DNA of 64,000 nt from positions 68,933,652-68,997,651 of the forward strand of contig NC_079496.1 in the NCBI RefSeq assembly GCF_030052815.1, read 5' to 3'. This document shows positions 12,664 to 23,241 of the stretch, piece by piece. The notes beneath the pieces were generated by a model. That model had not been told where the DNA came from. It ran no database searches and saw only the letters and a list, made by a program, of their open reading frames with translations. Position 1 is the first letter of the stretch. Each line of letters begins with the position of its first letter. The stretch comes from Hevea brasiliensis. Lineage: Eukaryota; Streptophyta; Magnoliopsida; Malpighiales; Euphorbiaceae. The position numbers and the translations under genes are program-made.

Positions 12664-12740
12664 TGTAACGCCCTTCTGGTGATGTCTTTCATCCTAGGAG
12701 CAGGAACTCCATCAACCGTGAGGCTGATCTAAAGGAAAAT

Positions 12741-12972
12741 AAGAAAAAAGAAAATACAAGAAAAAAAAATGAAAAAAAAAAAAAATAAAAAAAATAAAAG
12801 AAAAGAAAAGAAAAAAAAAAAAAAAAAAAGAAAAAAAAAGAAAAAAAAGAAAAACAAAAAAGGCAACTGATCGACTAGAATGTGAAAATTGAATCCGACT
12901 GAAAATATTATCTGGGAAACAATTTTAATCAAAAAAAAGGATCAAAGAAAAAATAAATTATTTATAAACGAG

Positions 12973-13044
<72 letters not shown>

Positions 13045-13240
13045 AAAAAAAAAAAAAAAAAAAAATAAAAAATTTAAATTAAATAAAAATAAATAAAATT
13101 TAAAAAATTTAAAAAAAAAAAAAACAAAAAAAAAACAAAATTTAAATAAAAAAAAAAAAAAAAAAAAAAAATTAAAAAAAAAAAAAAAAAAAAAAATAAA
13201 AAAATAAAAAAAAAAAAAATTTAAATGATAAATGTTAAAA
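12741..13240. repeat. Extreme A-rich low-complexity tract
   Basis: Nearly continuous A with isolated T, G or C. Positions 12973-13042 are an uninterrupted run of 70 A. In ordinary relatives of this LTR the equivalent place holds a milder A-rich stretch, as near the end of 1297-5362. Confidence 0.95.
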
Positions 13241-13485
13241 TTTAATTTATTGAAAATTAAATTTAGTTTTAGTTTACTAAAATTGAAATGATTAAACAAA
13301 AAATAAACATGAAATCCCCCCTGAATGAAAAAAAAACCAAACCTCCATGAATCCTTGAAAACCTCCATTTCCAAACTCAAAAACTCTCCATTCTCCACTT
13401 TCAACATGAAACATGGTTTACTTTTTTCCTTGAAACAAATTTTCAACAGTTTGAAAGAGGTTGACATTGTTACAAAACAATTAAA

Positions 13486-14150
13486 GTAAGTTTTTTATTT
13501 TTTTTGTTTTTTTAAAGTTTTTTTGTTTTTGTTGTTGTTTTTTTTTAAGTGTGAAGTTTGTATTGTTGTTGTTTTTGTGTTGTTTTTGTTTGTTGTGTTT
13601 TTTGTTTGTTTTTGAAATTGAAATTGTTGTTTTTTTTTTTGATGAGGAATGTGGATTGTTAATTGTTAAATAATTAGTATATATGTTGTAATATATATAA
13701 TTTGATATGCAATTTGATTTATATATATATTATATGAATGCATATGTGATTTTATATTATGATGAATGATGTATGAATATGTGATGTTGATTGATGATTT
13801 GTGATGAGTGATGTAAGTTGATTGTGAAGGTGTTGAATTGTGTGTGGTTGATTAAATTGTATGTATTATTGTTGTGTTGTGTGTATGTGTTGTAAGTTGT
13901 ATGTATGTTGTATTGTGATTATTGTGATAATTGTGAATGTGAAATGTATTTGGTGTTGTAAATGATAAATGAAATGAAATGTGTGAATGAATGAAAAAAA
14001 ATGCCAAAAATAAATGGGTTTGGTAATGTGCAAAAATGTGTGTGTGGAAAAAAAAAGTTTGTGTGTGTAATAAAGAGTGTGTTGAAAGTATGTATTTTGT
14101 ATAGTGTGTGATGTGTATTTGTGTGTAATGTGTATATGTATGAAACTAAT
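13486..14150. repeat. T- and TG-rich low-complexity tract
   Basis: Plus-strand runs of T and G with very little C, moving from TTTTTGTTT-like to TGTATGTTG-like sequence. The strand bias changes abruptly to A/C-rich text after about 14200. Confidence 0.9.
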
Positions 14151-16240
14151 TGACTTGAAAATAACATTGAAATTGTTAGAAACAATTACAACAAAAAATT
14201 GCACAAAAAGTGCCAAAAAAAAACAAACCAAATTGATGAAAAATGATTAAAATGAAACAAAAATTGCAAAATGATGAATTGAGGACCTGAAATATAACTC
14301 ACTCAAACCAGGTCCAAAGGCCCCAAAATTGACACCAAAACCAGACCAACCATACCCAATTGACTTGAACAAGAAAGACTAAGAAACCTGACCAAAAGAC
14401 ACACAAGTCCAACCAAAGCCCCAAGCCAAACCAACAGCAAAACAACAAACAAGTTCCACACAAAAAAAAAAAAAACACACAAAAAACCAAAATGACCTAA
14501 AAATGAAAACCACCACCCACCTGACCTTAACCACTGTGTAATGATTGACACTTAAATTGACTTTAAATCATCTAAGAAGCACAAAAGCAAAAAGACCTAG
14601 ATTTACAAGTCTGTAAGTTCGATCTAGATCCAATGAGACGAAACGTCAAAAAAACGTCCTGCTAGGTCAAACCAGAATAGGTCAATTAAAAAAAAAAAAA
14701 AAAACTTGCATAAAAATAAAAACTAAAAAAAACCAAAACTAAAATATAAAAAACACCAAAAACCTAAAACTAAAACTAATTTACCTAAATAAAATGCTTA
14801 ATTACCTAATATATTGATGATTATATAATATATTTGATGATTATTTAATATATTAATTGACAAGATTTTATCAAAGAGATTATAGTCAAGATCAAAAAAT
14901 TGTGTTTCAACTGAATAAAACACAAAAAGGGAAAAAAAAGAAAAAAAGAAAAGGGAAAGGAACAAGAGAGAAAGACTGTGAGTGCAAATTTGTTTTTTTT
15001 GAACATTTTTTTTTTTAATATTATATTATTATTATTAATATATTATTATTTTATTATGTATTTGAATTGTGGAAATTATTTTTTTTGAAAAATATATTGT
15101 GAAAAATATTGAAAATAGTTTGATTTTGAAAAAAATGAAATGATGGAATATTGATTGAAAATTATTGAAAAAATAAAAAAGATTAAGATATCATGTATAT
15201 TGATTTGTATATATTGATTTGTCCTCTCTCTCTATTCCCTCTGGGATGTTGAGGTGTGTGTGTGTGTGTTGAGTGTTGAGACGAAAAGAAATGAGTACTT
15301 ATATTTTTACTAGCTAGCTTTGTCATTAGTCTCAAGGATTTTTGAAATTGGGATGAATTGGGATGATGATCATTATGGTGTGATTTTATATGTGTGTGTG
15401 ATTTGATGATGATGATATTGATGATCATTGATATTTTTTTCTTCATTTAAAATTCAACTGATTAAATTTAAAAAATATTATTGAAAATAAATGAATTTTA
15501 TTGAAAAATGACAAATAATTGTTTGATTTTAATTTAATAATTTTTTAAGTATTTTATATTTTTTACTTATGATTATTGATTTAAATTGGATTTATTTTTT
15601 TTTTGCAATGTTGTGAGATTGTCTCTCTCATTATTTTTTTATGATTATTGTTTAGAGAGTAGAGATAGAGATAGAGACAGCTAGTATAATATACACATAT
15701 AAGGATTTCCATTATTATTATGATTATAATTATTTTTTTATTTTGCATTTGAATGTATGAATGTATATGTATATTTTTTTTTTTTTTTTTTTTTTTTAAA
15801 AATTAAAAATTTTTGTTGAAAATTAAAAATTAATTATGAGTGTTTTTTTTTGTTATAATATATTATTATATATCTCTCTTTTTTGAAAATTATGGAATTG
15901 TGTTGATAAATTGTTGTGTTGAGAAATGTATTGAGTTTGAGATTTGGAAAATTATAAGTGCTTTTTTTTTTGTTTTTTTCAAGAATTTATCCAAAAAATA
16001 TAGATGGCATGCCAAAATTTTTTTTTTAAAAATCAAAAAAAAAAAAATGAGTTAGTTGTTTCACTCACACCAAAGTTTTTAACAACATAAATAAAGTGTG
16101 CTCATCATAAAAAAAGAAGTAAGAAAAGTTTTTAAAAATCCCTTGTAGTGTATTTAATGGGTTATCAGTAGACGGAGTTGGTAATTCATTAGGTATACTA
16201 CGGGATCATGTTATGCCTTACAGAGGGGTAAGGTGTGACA

Positions 16241-17528
16241 TAAATCCTTTTGGCCAAATTGTCAAATTTTCAGTTTTGGTGCTCCAAGTTGCACTGTTCC
16301 ATTGGTAATTTTACTTTTGGAATTTGACAAAATTTCCTTCATAGAAAATGTTCCTTATTGTCTTAAGTTTATTATCATTTTTGAATCACCCAAATTGGAG
16401 TTTTGTAGCTCACGTTATGGCCATTTGAACTAGGGCTGCCGGATTGGACACAACCCAGATTTTCTGGGCAAATTTTGGTGCTGGCAGATTTGAGTCACCA
16501 ACTTGGGGTGGCCAAATGACTTGGTTGCTGGGAGAATTTGGACTTGTGTTCTTCATGAAAGTTTTAGGTCTATATCTCATCTAACCTCTGGTAAAATTTG
16601 AGGTCATTTTGACCTGCCTAGCTCGAGTTATGACCAAATGAACAAACACTGTTTATTTGATCAGTTTGTACAGTGACAGACTGCTCTTATTCAACTTTGG
16701 TCAATTTGTTCACTAGGTTTTGGTCCCTTTTTGGGCATGATTGCTGAATGAAAATTGTGTCATTTTATGTCTATTTTCATCCCCAATTGGTATCATATCA
16801 ATTGGACTTGTAAAATTTCAGTTTTGGTCCTTCAAATTTGACTTGGTCATGCTGCATACAACCTCCGAATTTAACTTAATTTCCAACCATTCCCACACAA
16901 CTCATTTGGTCATAATTGACCATTTTTCACTTCACAATAAGTCAAAGATATCATTTATTCATTTCTCACATTTTTGGTTCACAACCTTAATATTCAAAAC
17001 CCTAACTCATCCATCTCATGCATTTAATCACAATTAGTGCTCTTAATCCTAACCATTCAACTAACTAAGGTTTTTAAACTCATTCAAATCCATCAAACCA
17101 TACAAAATCATACTCCCCTTCAACAGGCTGAAATTTCAGTTTAGTCCTCCCCCCATATTTTTATTTCATTTTATTAGTTTCTAAGCTCATTTCAACAACT
17201 AATTATGCATTTAAAATGGAAAATAACAAGCTAACATACTAACCTCTCTTTAAACTTCAAATCTCTATCTTTTACCCTTCTTTCTTCTTGTAATCTTCTT
17301 CTTAAGTTGCAATAACAAGCTCTAACAAGGTTTTTAGGGGAGTTATGAAGATTGAGTGAAGGAATTTAAGCTTAAGTGTAAGCTTAAATGAAGAGTTTTC
17401 ATGGAGGAAATTGGGAGTGAGTGAGGCGGCAAAGAGAGGAAGAAAGAGCTTTCTAATTTTTTTTTCTTTTCTTTTCTTTTTTAAATTTTGGCTTATGGAA
17501 GACCATTTAAGTCAAGAATGTCATCCAA
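16241..17528 (-). repeat. Gypsy LTR copy 1, segment 3 of 3
   Basis: Continues the host LTR after the TAAAT duplication. 16241-16970 matches 26427-27157 closely. The segment stops at about 17528, where pararetroviral capsid sequence begins, before the expected outer LTR edge (GGTGTTACA) is reached. Confidence 0.85.
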
Positions 17529-17531
17529 TTC

Positions 17532-18117
17532 ATGACCATGTATGCAGTAGCAGCCCGAACTAAAGGAAATAATTCGGATCAATCCATAACTAGAGCCATT
17601 ATATCTGGCTTTACTGGTCAACTTAGAGGTTGGTGGGACTTTACCTTATCAGAGGAAGGAAAAGCACAAATCTTAAATGCTGTTAAAATAGAACAAAGAG
17701 CCAAAGGTCCAATAGCAGTATCAGATAGTGTTAATACACTACTGTATACTACAGGAATGCATTTCATAGGAACAGCAAGCCTATATATGGATAGATCTCA
17801 GGAACAACTAATGAATTTAAGATGTCCTGATTTGTCTCATTTTAAATGGTATAAAGATACCTTCTTCTCCCTTGTTTTCACTAGGGAAGATAACCAATAT
17901 GATTTCTGGAAAGAAAATTTTCTTTCTGGATTACCCTCGTTATTTGCTGAACGAGTCAAAAAACAAATTAGGGATAAAAATGAAGGAGCCCTACCATACA
18001 ATCACTATTCCTACGGAGAACTAGCTTCTGAAGTAGTCTCAGCAGGAATAGCATTGTGCAATGAATTAAAAATTCATAGATACATAAAAGGAAAACTCAC
18101 TCAGAAAAAGAATACTC
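17532..18117 (+). pseudogene. Pararetroviral capsid protein core (part of polyprotein)
   Basis: An open stretch of about 195 codons. GNNSDQSITRAIISGFTGQL followed by RGWWD near residues 12-37 is the hallmark region of plant pararetrovirus capsid proteins. The later part (FWKENFLSGLPSLFAERV, YGELASEV, IHRYIKGKL) continues the capsid fold. The Met at 17532 is internal to the original polyprotein and simply follows the integration breakpoint. The capsid N-terminus lies on the other half at 23073-23241, minus strand. A frameshift near 18117 moves the reading frame into the zinc-finger segment. Capsid would package the genome; this copy is broken. Confidence 0.88.
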
Positions 18118-18636
18118 GGTGATTTCTGTGAACAATTAGGTTTACCTCCAGTAACTTTTCCTTATAAAAGGAAAGTTAAAAGGGGGGGAAAGAGGAGAGA
18201 GAAAAGTCAAAAATGGTTTAAACATTATCCTAAACAGGATAAGAGAAAAACTTTAAATAAAACCCTTCCAAAAAAGAAACCAGTAACATCTTCTAAAAGG
18301 AAGAAACAAGAAACTAATTTAGTTTGTTATAAATGTGGAAAAACTGGTCACTACGCTAATAAGTGTAGAATCAAACAACAAATACAAGCCTTATCAATAG
18401 ATGAAAATCTAAAAGAATCATTAATCAAAATACTCTTAAATGAGTCCGAACCAGAAGATTTAGAAGTAAATGCCATAGATTATACTTCAGAAGAATCTTC
18501 TACTGAGTCTGATAAACAATCAGAATGCGATGGAAAATGTGATTACGATAAATCACTATGAACCTTAAATGGTCTTTGTGTATTAACAAAAGAACAAAAT
18601 ATGTTACTAGATCTAATAGATAAAATTGAAGATTAA
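18118..18636 (+). pseudogene. Capsid C-terminal basic region and CCHC zinc finger
   Basis: In the next frame the sequence is Lys/Arg-rich (about 18160-18310). It then carries one CCHC knuckle at 18325-18366 (CYKCGKTGHYANKC), followed by an acidic Ser/Glu-rich tail. This order, basic region, knuckle, acidic tail, is characteristic of the C-terminal end of Caulimoviridae capsids and serves nucleic-acid binding. In-frame stops lie at 18559 (TGA) and 18634 (TAA). The frame is the one used by protease and RT downstream. Confidence 0.87.
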
Positions 18637-20928
18637 GAAGAAAGGAGAAAAAGATTAGAAGAATACTTAAATGTGTTTAAGGATAAAAGTCCTTTAGAAA
18701 AGAAAATTGAAGAAAAACAAACCCCTTATGATATCAAAGAAATAATGGAAAGAACTAAGACGGCTAAAATGCCAAGAGAACCAACCATAAAAGAATTAAG
18801 ACAGGAAATAAATTCAGTTAAAACTGAATTACAATTTCTCAAAGAAAGGATAATCTTATTAGAAGTTAAAAATGAATCTCCATTAATAATGGAAGAAGCC
18901 GAAAAAGAAGAAGAACCAGTAGAGATTAATAGTCTCCAGTATATCAATAGAATAGATCGAGTTATAACTCATAAATGGCATACTAAGGTTACAATAATTG
19001 TTCAAAAGGAGTACTTATTTAGTACTATAGCCTTAATAGATTCAGGAGCAGATATTTGCTGTATAAATGAGGGATTAGTACCGTCAAAATACTTCTCTAA
19101 AACAGTAGAAGAATTACATACAGCCGACAGTACTAAAATGTCTGTAAAATACAAACTGTCTGATACAGTTGTCTGTAACCAAGGAATATGTTTTGAAATC
19201 CCATTTATCTTGGTAAAAGGGTTATCTCACCCTGTTATTTTAGGAAACCCATTTCTGCACATGTTATATCCAATAAAATCTATAACAGAAAAGGGAATAG
19301 TTTCAGAAGTTGAAGGAAAAGAGATTATTTTTGAGTTTATCTCTTTACTAATAGAAAGAGAAATTGATGTGCTTAAAAGTTACATCAAAAGTAAAGAAAA
19401 ATTCATTAACTCTCTTAAAAGAGAAATAGAATACAAGACAATACAAAACAAGGTTAATGAACCCTTTATACAAAGAAAGATAAAAGAATTACAAGAAGAA
19501 ATGACTAATAGTATCTGTGCAGAAATACCAAACGCCTTCTGGGCTAGAAAAAGCCATGTGGTTAAATTACCATATGAGCCTGACTTTGATGAAAAAATGA
19601 TACCAACCAAAGCCCGGCCCATTGCTATGGGTCCAAGACATTTAGAAATCTGTAAAAAGGAAATTGCTGACCTCGAGTCAAAAGGGCTTATTAGAAAAAG
19701 TCAAAGCTCATGGAGTTGTCCAGCCTTTTATGTAGAAAAAGCTGCTGAACTAGAAAGAGGAGTCCCGAGACTAGTCATCAATTATAAGCCTTTAAATAAG
19801 GCCCTTAGATGGATAAGATATCCATTGCCTAATAAAAGAGATCTGTTAAATAGACTCTATGAGGCCCAAATCTTTTCAAATTTTGATATGAAGTCTGGAT
19901 ACTGGCAGATCTAGATATCTGAATAAGATAGGTATAAAACGGCCTTTACAGTACCATTTGGGCATTACGAGTGGAATGTGATGCCATTTGGGCTTAAAAA
20001 TGCCCCGTCACAATTTCAAAAGATTATGAACGAAATATTCAATGCTTATTCAGCATTTTCAATTGTCTATATTGATGATGTCCTTATTTTCTCCAGGACA
20101 ATAGATCAACACTTCAAACACTTAAATGTGTTTATGAAAATTGTCAAAAAAATTGGTTTAGTAGTCTCAGCCAAAATGATAAAACTCTTTCAGGCTAAAA
20201 TTAGGTTTTTAGGACATAATATTGAACAAGGATCTATTATTCCTATAGATTGAGCTATTGAATTCGCCAGCAAATTTCCTGATGAAATAAAAGATAAAAC
20301 CCAATTACAAAGATTCCTAGGTAGTCTTAATTATGTTGCTGACTTTTATGAAAGCTTAGCACAAGACGCCAAACTACTATTCTAGAGACTAAAAAAGAAT
20401 CCAGTACCCTAGACCCCAGAACACACCTTATCTGTTAAACGGATAAAACAAAAGGTCAAATCACTTCCCTGTCTGGCAATTCCTCATCCACAAGCCTTAA
20501 AGGTGGTGGAAACTGACGCATCTGACATAGGTTATGGAGGCATCCTAAAGCAAAGGATAGCTGACAAAGAATCTTTAGTCAGATTTACCAGTGGGATTTG
20601 GACAGGACCTAGAGTTAATTAGTCTACGGTTAAAAAGGAGATCTTATCTATAGTTCTCTGTGTTCAAAAGTTTGAATCTGATTTACTTAATCAAAAATTC
20701 CTTATAAGTGTTGATTGCAAAAGTACAAAAGAAATATTACTAAAAGATGTTAAAAACATCGCATCTAAACAGATCTTTGCTAGATGGCAAGCCATCTTAT
20801 CAGTATTTGATTTCGATATTGAATTCATAAAAGGAGAAACTAACTCTTTGCCTGATTTCCTAACTCGTGAATTTCTTACAGGACATGAGTTCAAAAGCAT
20901 CAATAACTCCTTCAAAGCGAACCCATGA
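18637..20928 (+). pseudogene. Pararetroviral protease, reverse transcriptase and RNase H
   Basis: One continuous frame (the frame of the zinc finger) runs to TGA at 20926. A Glu/Lys-rich, probably coiled-coil linker (18637-18930) precedes an aspartic protease with the DSGAD active site at 19039-19053 and ILGNPFL further on. The RT follows: ARPIAMGPRHLE, WSCPAFYVEK, VINYKPLNKAL, FDMKSGYWQI, VMPFGLKNAPSQFQ, and the catalytic YIDD at 20068-20079. RNase H shows ETDASDIGYGG near 20510 and ends with NSLPDFLTREF. Six in-frame stops interrupt it, at 19912, 19924, 20251, 20383, 20410 and 20620. I see no frameshift over 2.3 kb, so decay is by substitution. This would be the polymerase of the pararetrovirus. 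Confidence 0.92.
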
Positions 20929-22032
20929 GGTCTCGCCACCACCGCCTAAAATGGTAGATAAACTTCGAGAGGATGCTTATTCAATCAGCATTGAGGCTAA
21001 TAATGCCAAAGAGGTTAATTACCCCTATATTCCAATAAGCTACTGTTTCCTTATGCCAATGGACAAAAAACACAAGGAACTGAAGCCTTATGAGGTAGCT
21101 ATTTCTACACTGAACATCACACAGTGAATCCTTATTTACCAAAGGACTACACTTATTATCAAGCTATCTTAGCAGAGACCGATTCAGTGGTTTTCTCTCC
21201 AACAGAAAGGTCCGCTAATGAGTGGGCATTTAGTAAATTTTTCATCAAAAGGATAATATCCTACGATGAATGGGGAGATTCACTCTTCAAACAAAAGGAA
21301 TTAAATTTTGGAAAGCCCAGGTATTTTAATTATTTTGATTATATGCAAGCCTGGACTGGTGCCTTAATCTATGAAAATAGGCAGAGAAAGTTCAGTTGGT
21401 TCATACAGTTCCAGTTGGATAAAGAACTATTTGAATTTCCATCTTGGTTTTACGAATGGTTCTTTAACTGGGGAATATTTCCCATAGCTCTACCTAATAA
21501 GGTAATAACTGTTTATGAACAGTTTACTGATTCAAATAAATCCTTAAAGGATTCAAGATTAATGTTTGCTATCCTTTACAAAGTTCCATGGATAGTCCGA
21601 TGGGATTATATTATCTCAAAAAAGAAAATGAAAAAATTTGGCGAGTTTTCCACAGATCATGTGCCCTGGTTAACTCGAAGAATCCTAATTAAATGGTGGA
21701 ATAAATGTGATTTCTTTGAATCACCATCTGTTTATTCTTCCAAAGGATTAATTACTTTGGCTAAAAGGCTAGCTGTTCCTAGTCCTTCAGTCTCATCAAA
21801 CCTGTCAGAATTATTCAAAGACCTACTCAAATCAGTACCGAAAGATGAACTTCGCCGACAGCTTTTCAGCGCACTATCAGAAGACGACAAAGAAGCCAGC
21901 TCAAAAGTTACCGGCTCAAAGGATAAAGATGCTGCGGAGTGTTCTAAGTCCCATCAAAAGAACGACAGTGATAGCGACACTGACATGGAAGGACAGTATT
22001 TTGAAGACAGCCAAGACCCTTATGACCTATAA
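20885..22032 (+). pseudogene. Pararetroviral ORF2, unknown function
   Basis: The first ATG (20885) overlaps the end of the RNase H frame. About 80 codons run to a TGA at 21125, and the next frame carries on at 21124-22032, so a one-base frameshift near 21124 splits one ORF of about 380 codons. The middle is rich in aromatic residues (FNYFDYMQAWTGALIYENRQ, FEFPSWFYEWFFNWGIFP), the end is Ser/Lys/Asp-rich and acidic (DSDSDTDMEG). I know no function. From memory, florendoviruses have an ORF of unknown role at exactly this position, which is the main reason for the genus suggestion. It has no similarity I recognise to caulimovirus transactivator. Confidence 0.72.
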
Positions 22033-22092
22033 AGGGTATCAGATTCCTCTCAGTCTAAAAGACAAAGACATCCACTTTCTCCTATCTAAAAG

Positions 22093-22137
22093 TGACGCAA
22101 GCAATGACATCTAAAGATTCCTTCTAACTTCTATAAG
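22093..22137 (+). promoter_or_regulatory. 35S-type promoter: as-1-like element and TATA box
   Basis: TGACGCAAGCAATGACATC (22093-22111) holds two TGAC half-sites 12 bp apart, the arrangement of the as-1 element of the cauliflower mosaic virus 35S promoter, which binds TGA bZIP factors. A TATA box (CTATAAGAAGG) follows at 22131. It lies directly after ORF2 and before the leader, where the pregenomic RNA promoter belongs. Transcription would begin near 22160-22170. Activity cannot be judged from sequence. Confidence 0.68.
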
Positions 22138-23072
22138 AAGGCCTCCCGACTTGCTTAACAAGCACCGAGAAAAAATAGCTTGTAAAATAAGTTTTATTTC
22201 AATTTGTTTTCTCTGTTTTGCCACTCTATGTTCTAAAGTGTTCTTAGTTTGTACTATTTTCGTTTGAATGAGTGTACTGTTTTCAAGATAATAAAATATA
22301 TGATATTTTCATCATTTCAATCTTCTTTTCCAAAGTTAGAAAAAGAATTAGATGTTTTAATAAATCAAGCTAAGGAGTTGAACCAAGAACTTGAAACACT
22401 ATCCCTTAGCACTGTGGATCTTCTTGGACAACCCTCTGGTAAGTACGATTATTGGGTACACTATTCACCTCCGCCTTCTGCAAATATTCCTATAGCTTCT
22501 ATCACACCTACTGGTTGGGAAGAAGACTGTAGCTCTATAAGTATTACTGTTCTCAATACTGTTTAATATTACTATTTGAAGCACTGTAAGTAGCACTATT
22601 TAAGTATGCTCTGCACTTGCCCTTAAAGGGATCCTGTGCATCAGAAACTATTTATAAACTGTTTATGTCTACTTATATCAATCGTCTTTTATTTACGTTG
22701 TCTTGATTTATCTAATAGACGAGAAGTAGAATTATTAAGAGCCGCTTTAATAGAAAATGGTAATGATTTATGCAATCAACATCTAGAAACTCATAACGAA
22801 TTCTGCGACTGTAGAGAGCATGAAAGACTATTAGTATTATTTAGAGTCATAATTAATCTATTAGATATATGGTTAAGGAATAATAATTTCTAGATAAATA
22901 TTCTTCTTCATATTACGTTTCTCATCATGTCTGTCATCTCTGTTTTCTGCCATCTTCTAAGTGGTATATCGGCTGGAAACTAGTAACCGCTTGAGCCCTT
23001 CATTTGGTGGAAGGTAGAGCAACTTCTAGGCACAACGCCACGTACTACTTATTCTCTTGTATTGATCCTTTC
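22138..23072 (+). other. Pararetroviral leader region
   Basis: About 0.9 kb from the presumed RNA start to the breakpoint with the inverted half. Caulimoviridae leaders are long, structured and contain small ORFs. An open frame at 22249-22566 has its first ATG at 22300 and includes a probable short coiled coil (FPKLEKELDVLINQAKEL). A second open frame, 22636-22893, has no ATG at all and a hydrophobic start. Neither is recognisable. AATAAG-like sequence near 22190 could act in polyadenylation, but that is a guess. Confidence 0.6.
22828..23072 (+). repeat. Left arm of a 245-bp inverted repeat (leader)
   Basis: Matches the reverse complement of 25214-25458 with equal length and only scattered substitutions. 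It contains the end of the leader just before the primer site. The arms are about 2.1 kb apart and enclose the movement-protein half. Confidence 0.9.
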
Positions 23073-23241
23073 TACATAATTATAACTTGTATCTTCATAT
23101 TGTAGATTTATTGGCGAAGGCCTAGGGTAATAAGGCTTCATATCTATAGTGGCTCTTAGTTTAGGATACATTATCCTGTTCATCTCTAAGGGTTTAGAGA
23201 TTTCAGAATTAGATGATTCTGGTTCTGATTCAGATTCTAAA
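23073..23241 (-). pseudogene. Capsid N-terminal fragment, inverted half
   Basis: On the minus strand, in a frame different from the movement-protein linker, an acidic Ser/Glu-rich stretch leads into NRIMYPKLRATIDMKPYYPR and PSPINLQYED. The NRI-YP and YYPRP landmarks are typical of the region just before the pararetroviral capsid core. The sequence ends at the breakpoint 23072/23073. It would precede, after a small gap, the capsid core that begins at 17532 on the other strand. A frameshift near 23242 separates it from the linker. Confidence 0.72.

Larger units (their letters stand above)
12664..16240 (+). mobile_element. Solo LTR of the same Gypsy superfamily, strongly simplified
   Basis: Starts TGTAACGCCC and ends GGTAAGGTGTGACA, and is flanked by TAAAT at 12659-12663 and 16241-16245, so it is an LTR in plus orientation with an exact target duplication. 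No internal region or second LTR is present. The last 200 bp or so (about 16040-16240) align well with the reverse complement of 1297-1500. The middle follows the LTR order (A-rich stretch, CTCC-rich stretch, AAGTAAG, TG-rich stretch, CTCACTCAAA block) but its bases have drifted into homopolymers and dinucleotide-like runs. Open frames inside it, such as the Phe-rich ones on the minus strand, are products of poly-A and are not genes. Confidence 0.85.

Noticed and set aside
12958..13467. Long Phe-rich open frame on the minus strand
   Set aside because: It is the translation of poly-A and A-rich low-complexity DNA. It has no domain and lies inside a solo LTR.
14299..14551. Trp/Phe/Leu-rich open frames that look like membrane proteins
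   Set aside because: They are produced by C/A-biased low-complexity sequence in the same solo LTR, with no homologue in the cleaner LTR copies.
20867..21127. Separate small gene between RNase H and ORF2
   Set aside because: Reading on in the next frame gives one continuous ORF2, so this is its N-terminal part before a frameshift.
22636..22893. 85-codon open frame with hydrophobic start in the viral leader
   Set aside because: It contains no ATG, is preceded in frame by a stop and partly overlaps the inverted-repeat arm. Not supported as a gene, though noted in the leader entry.
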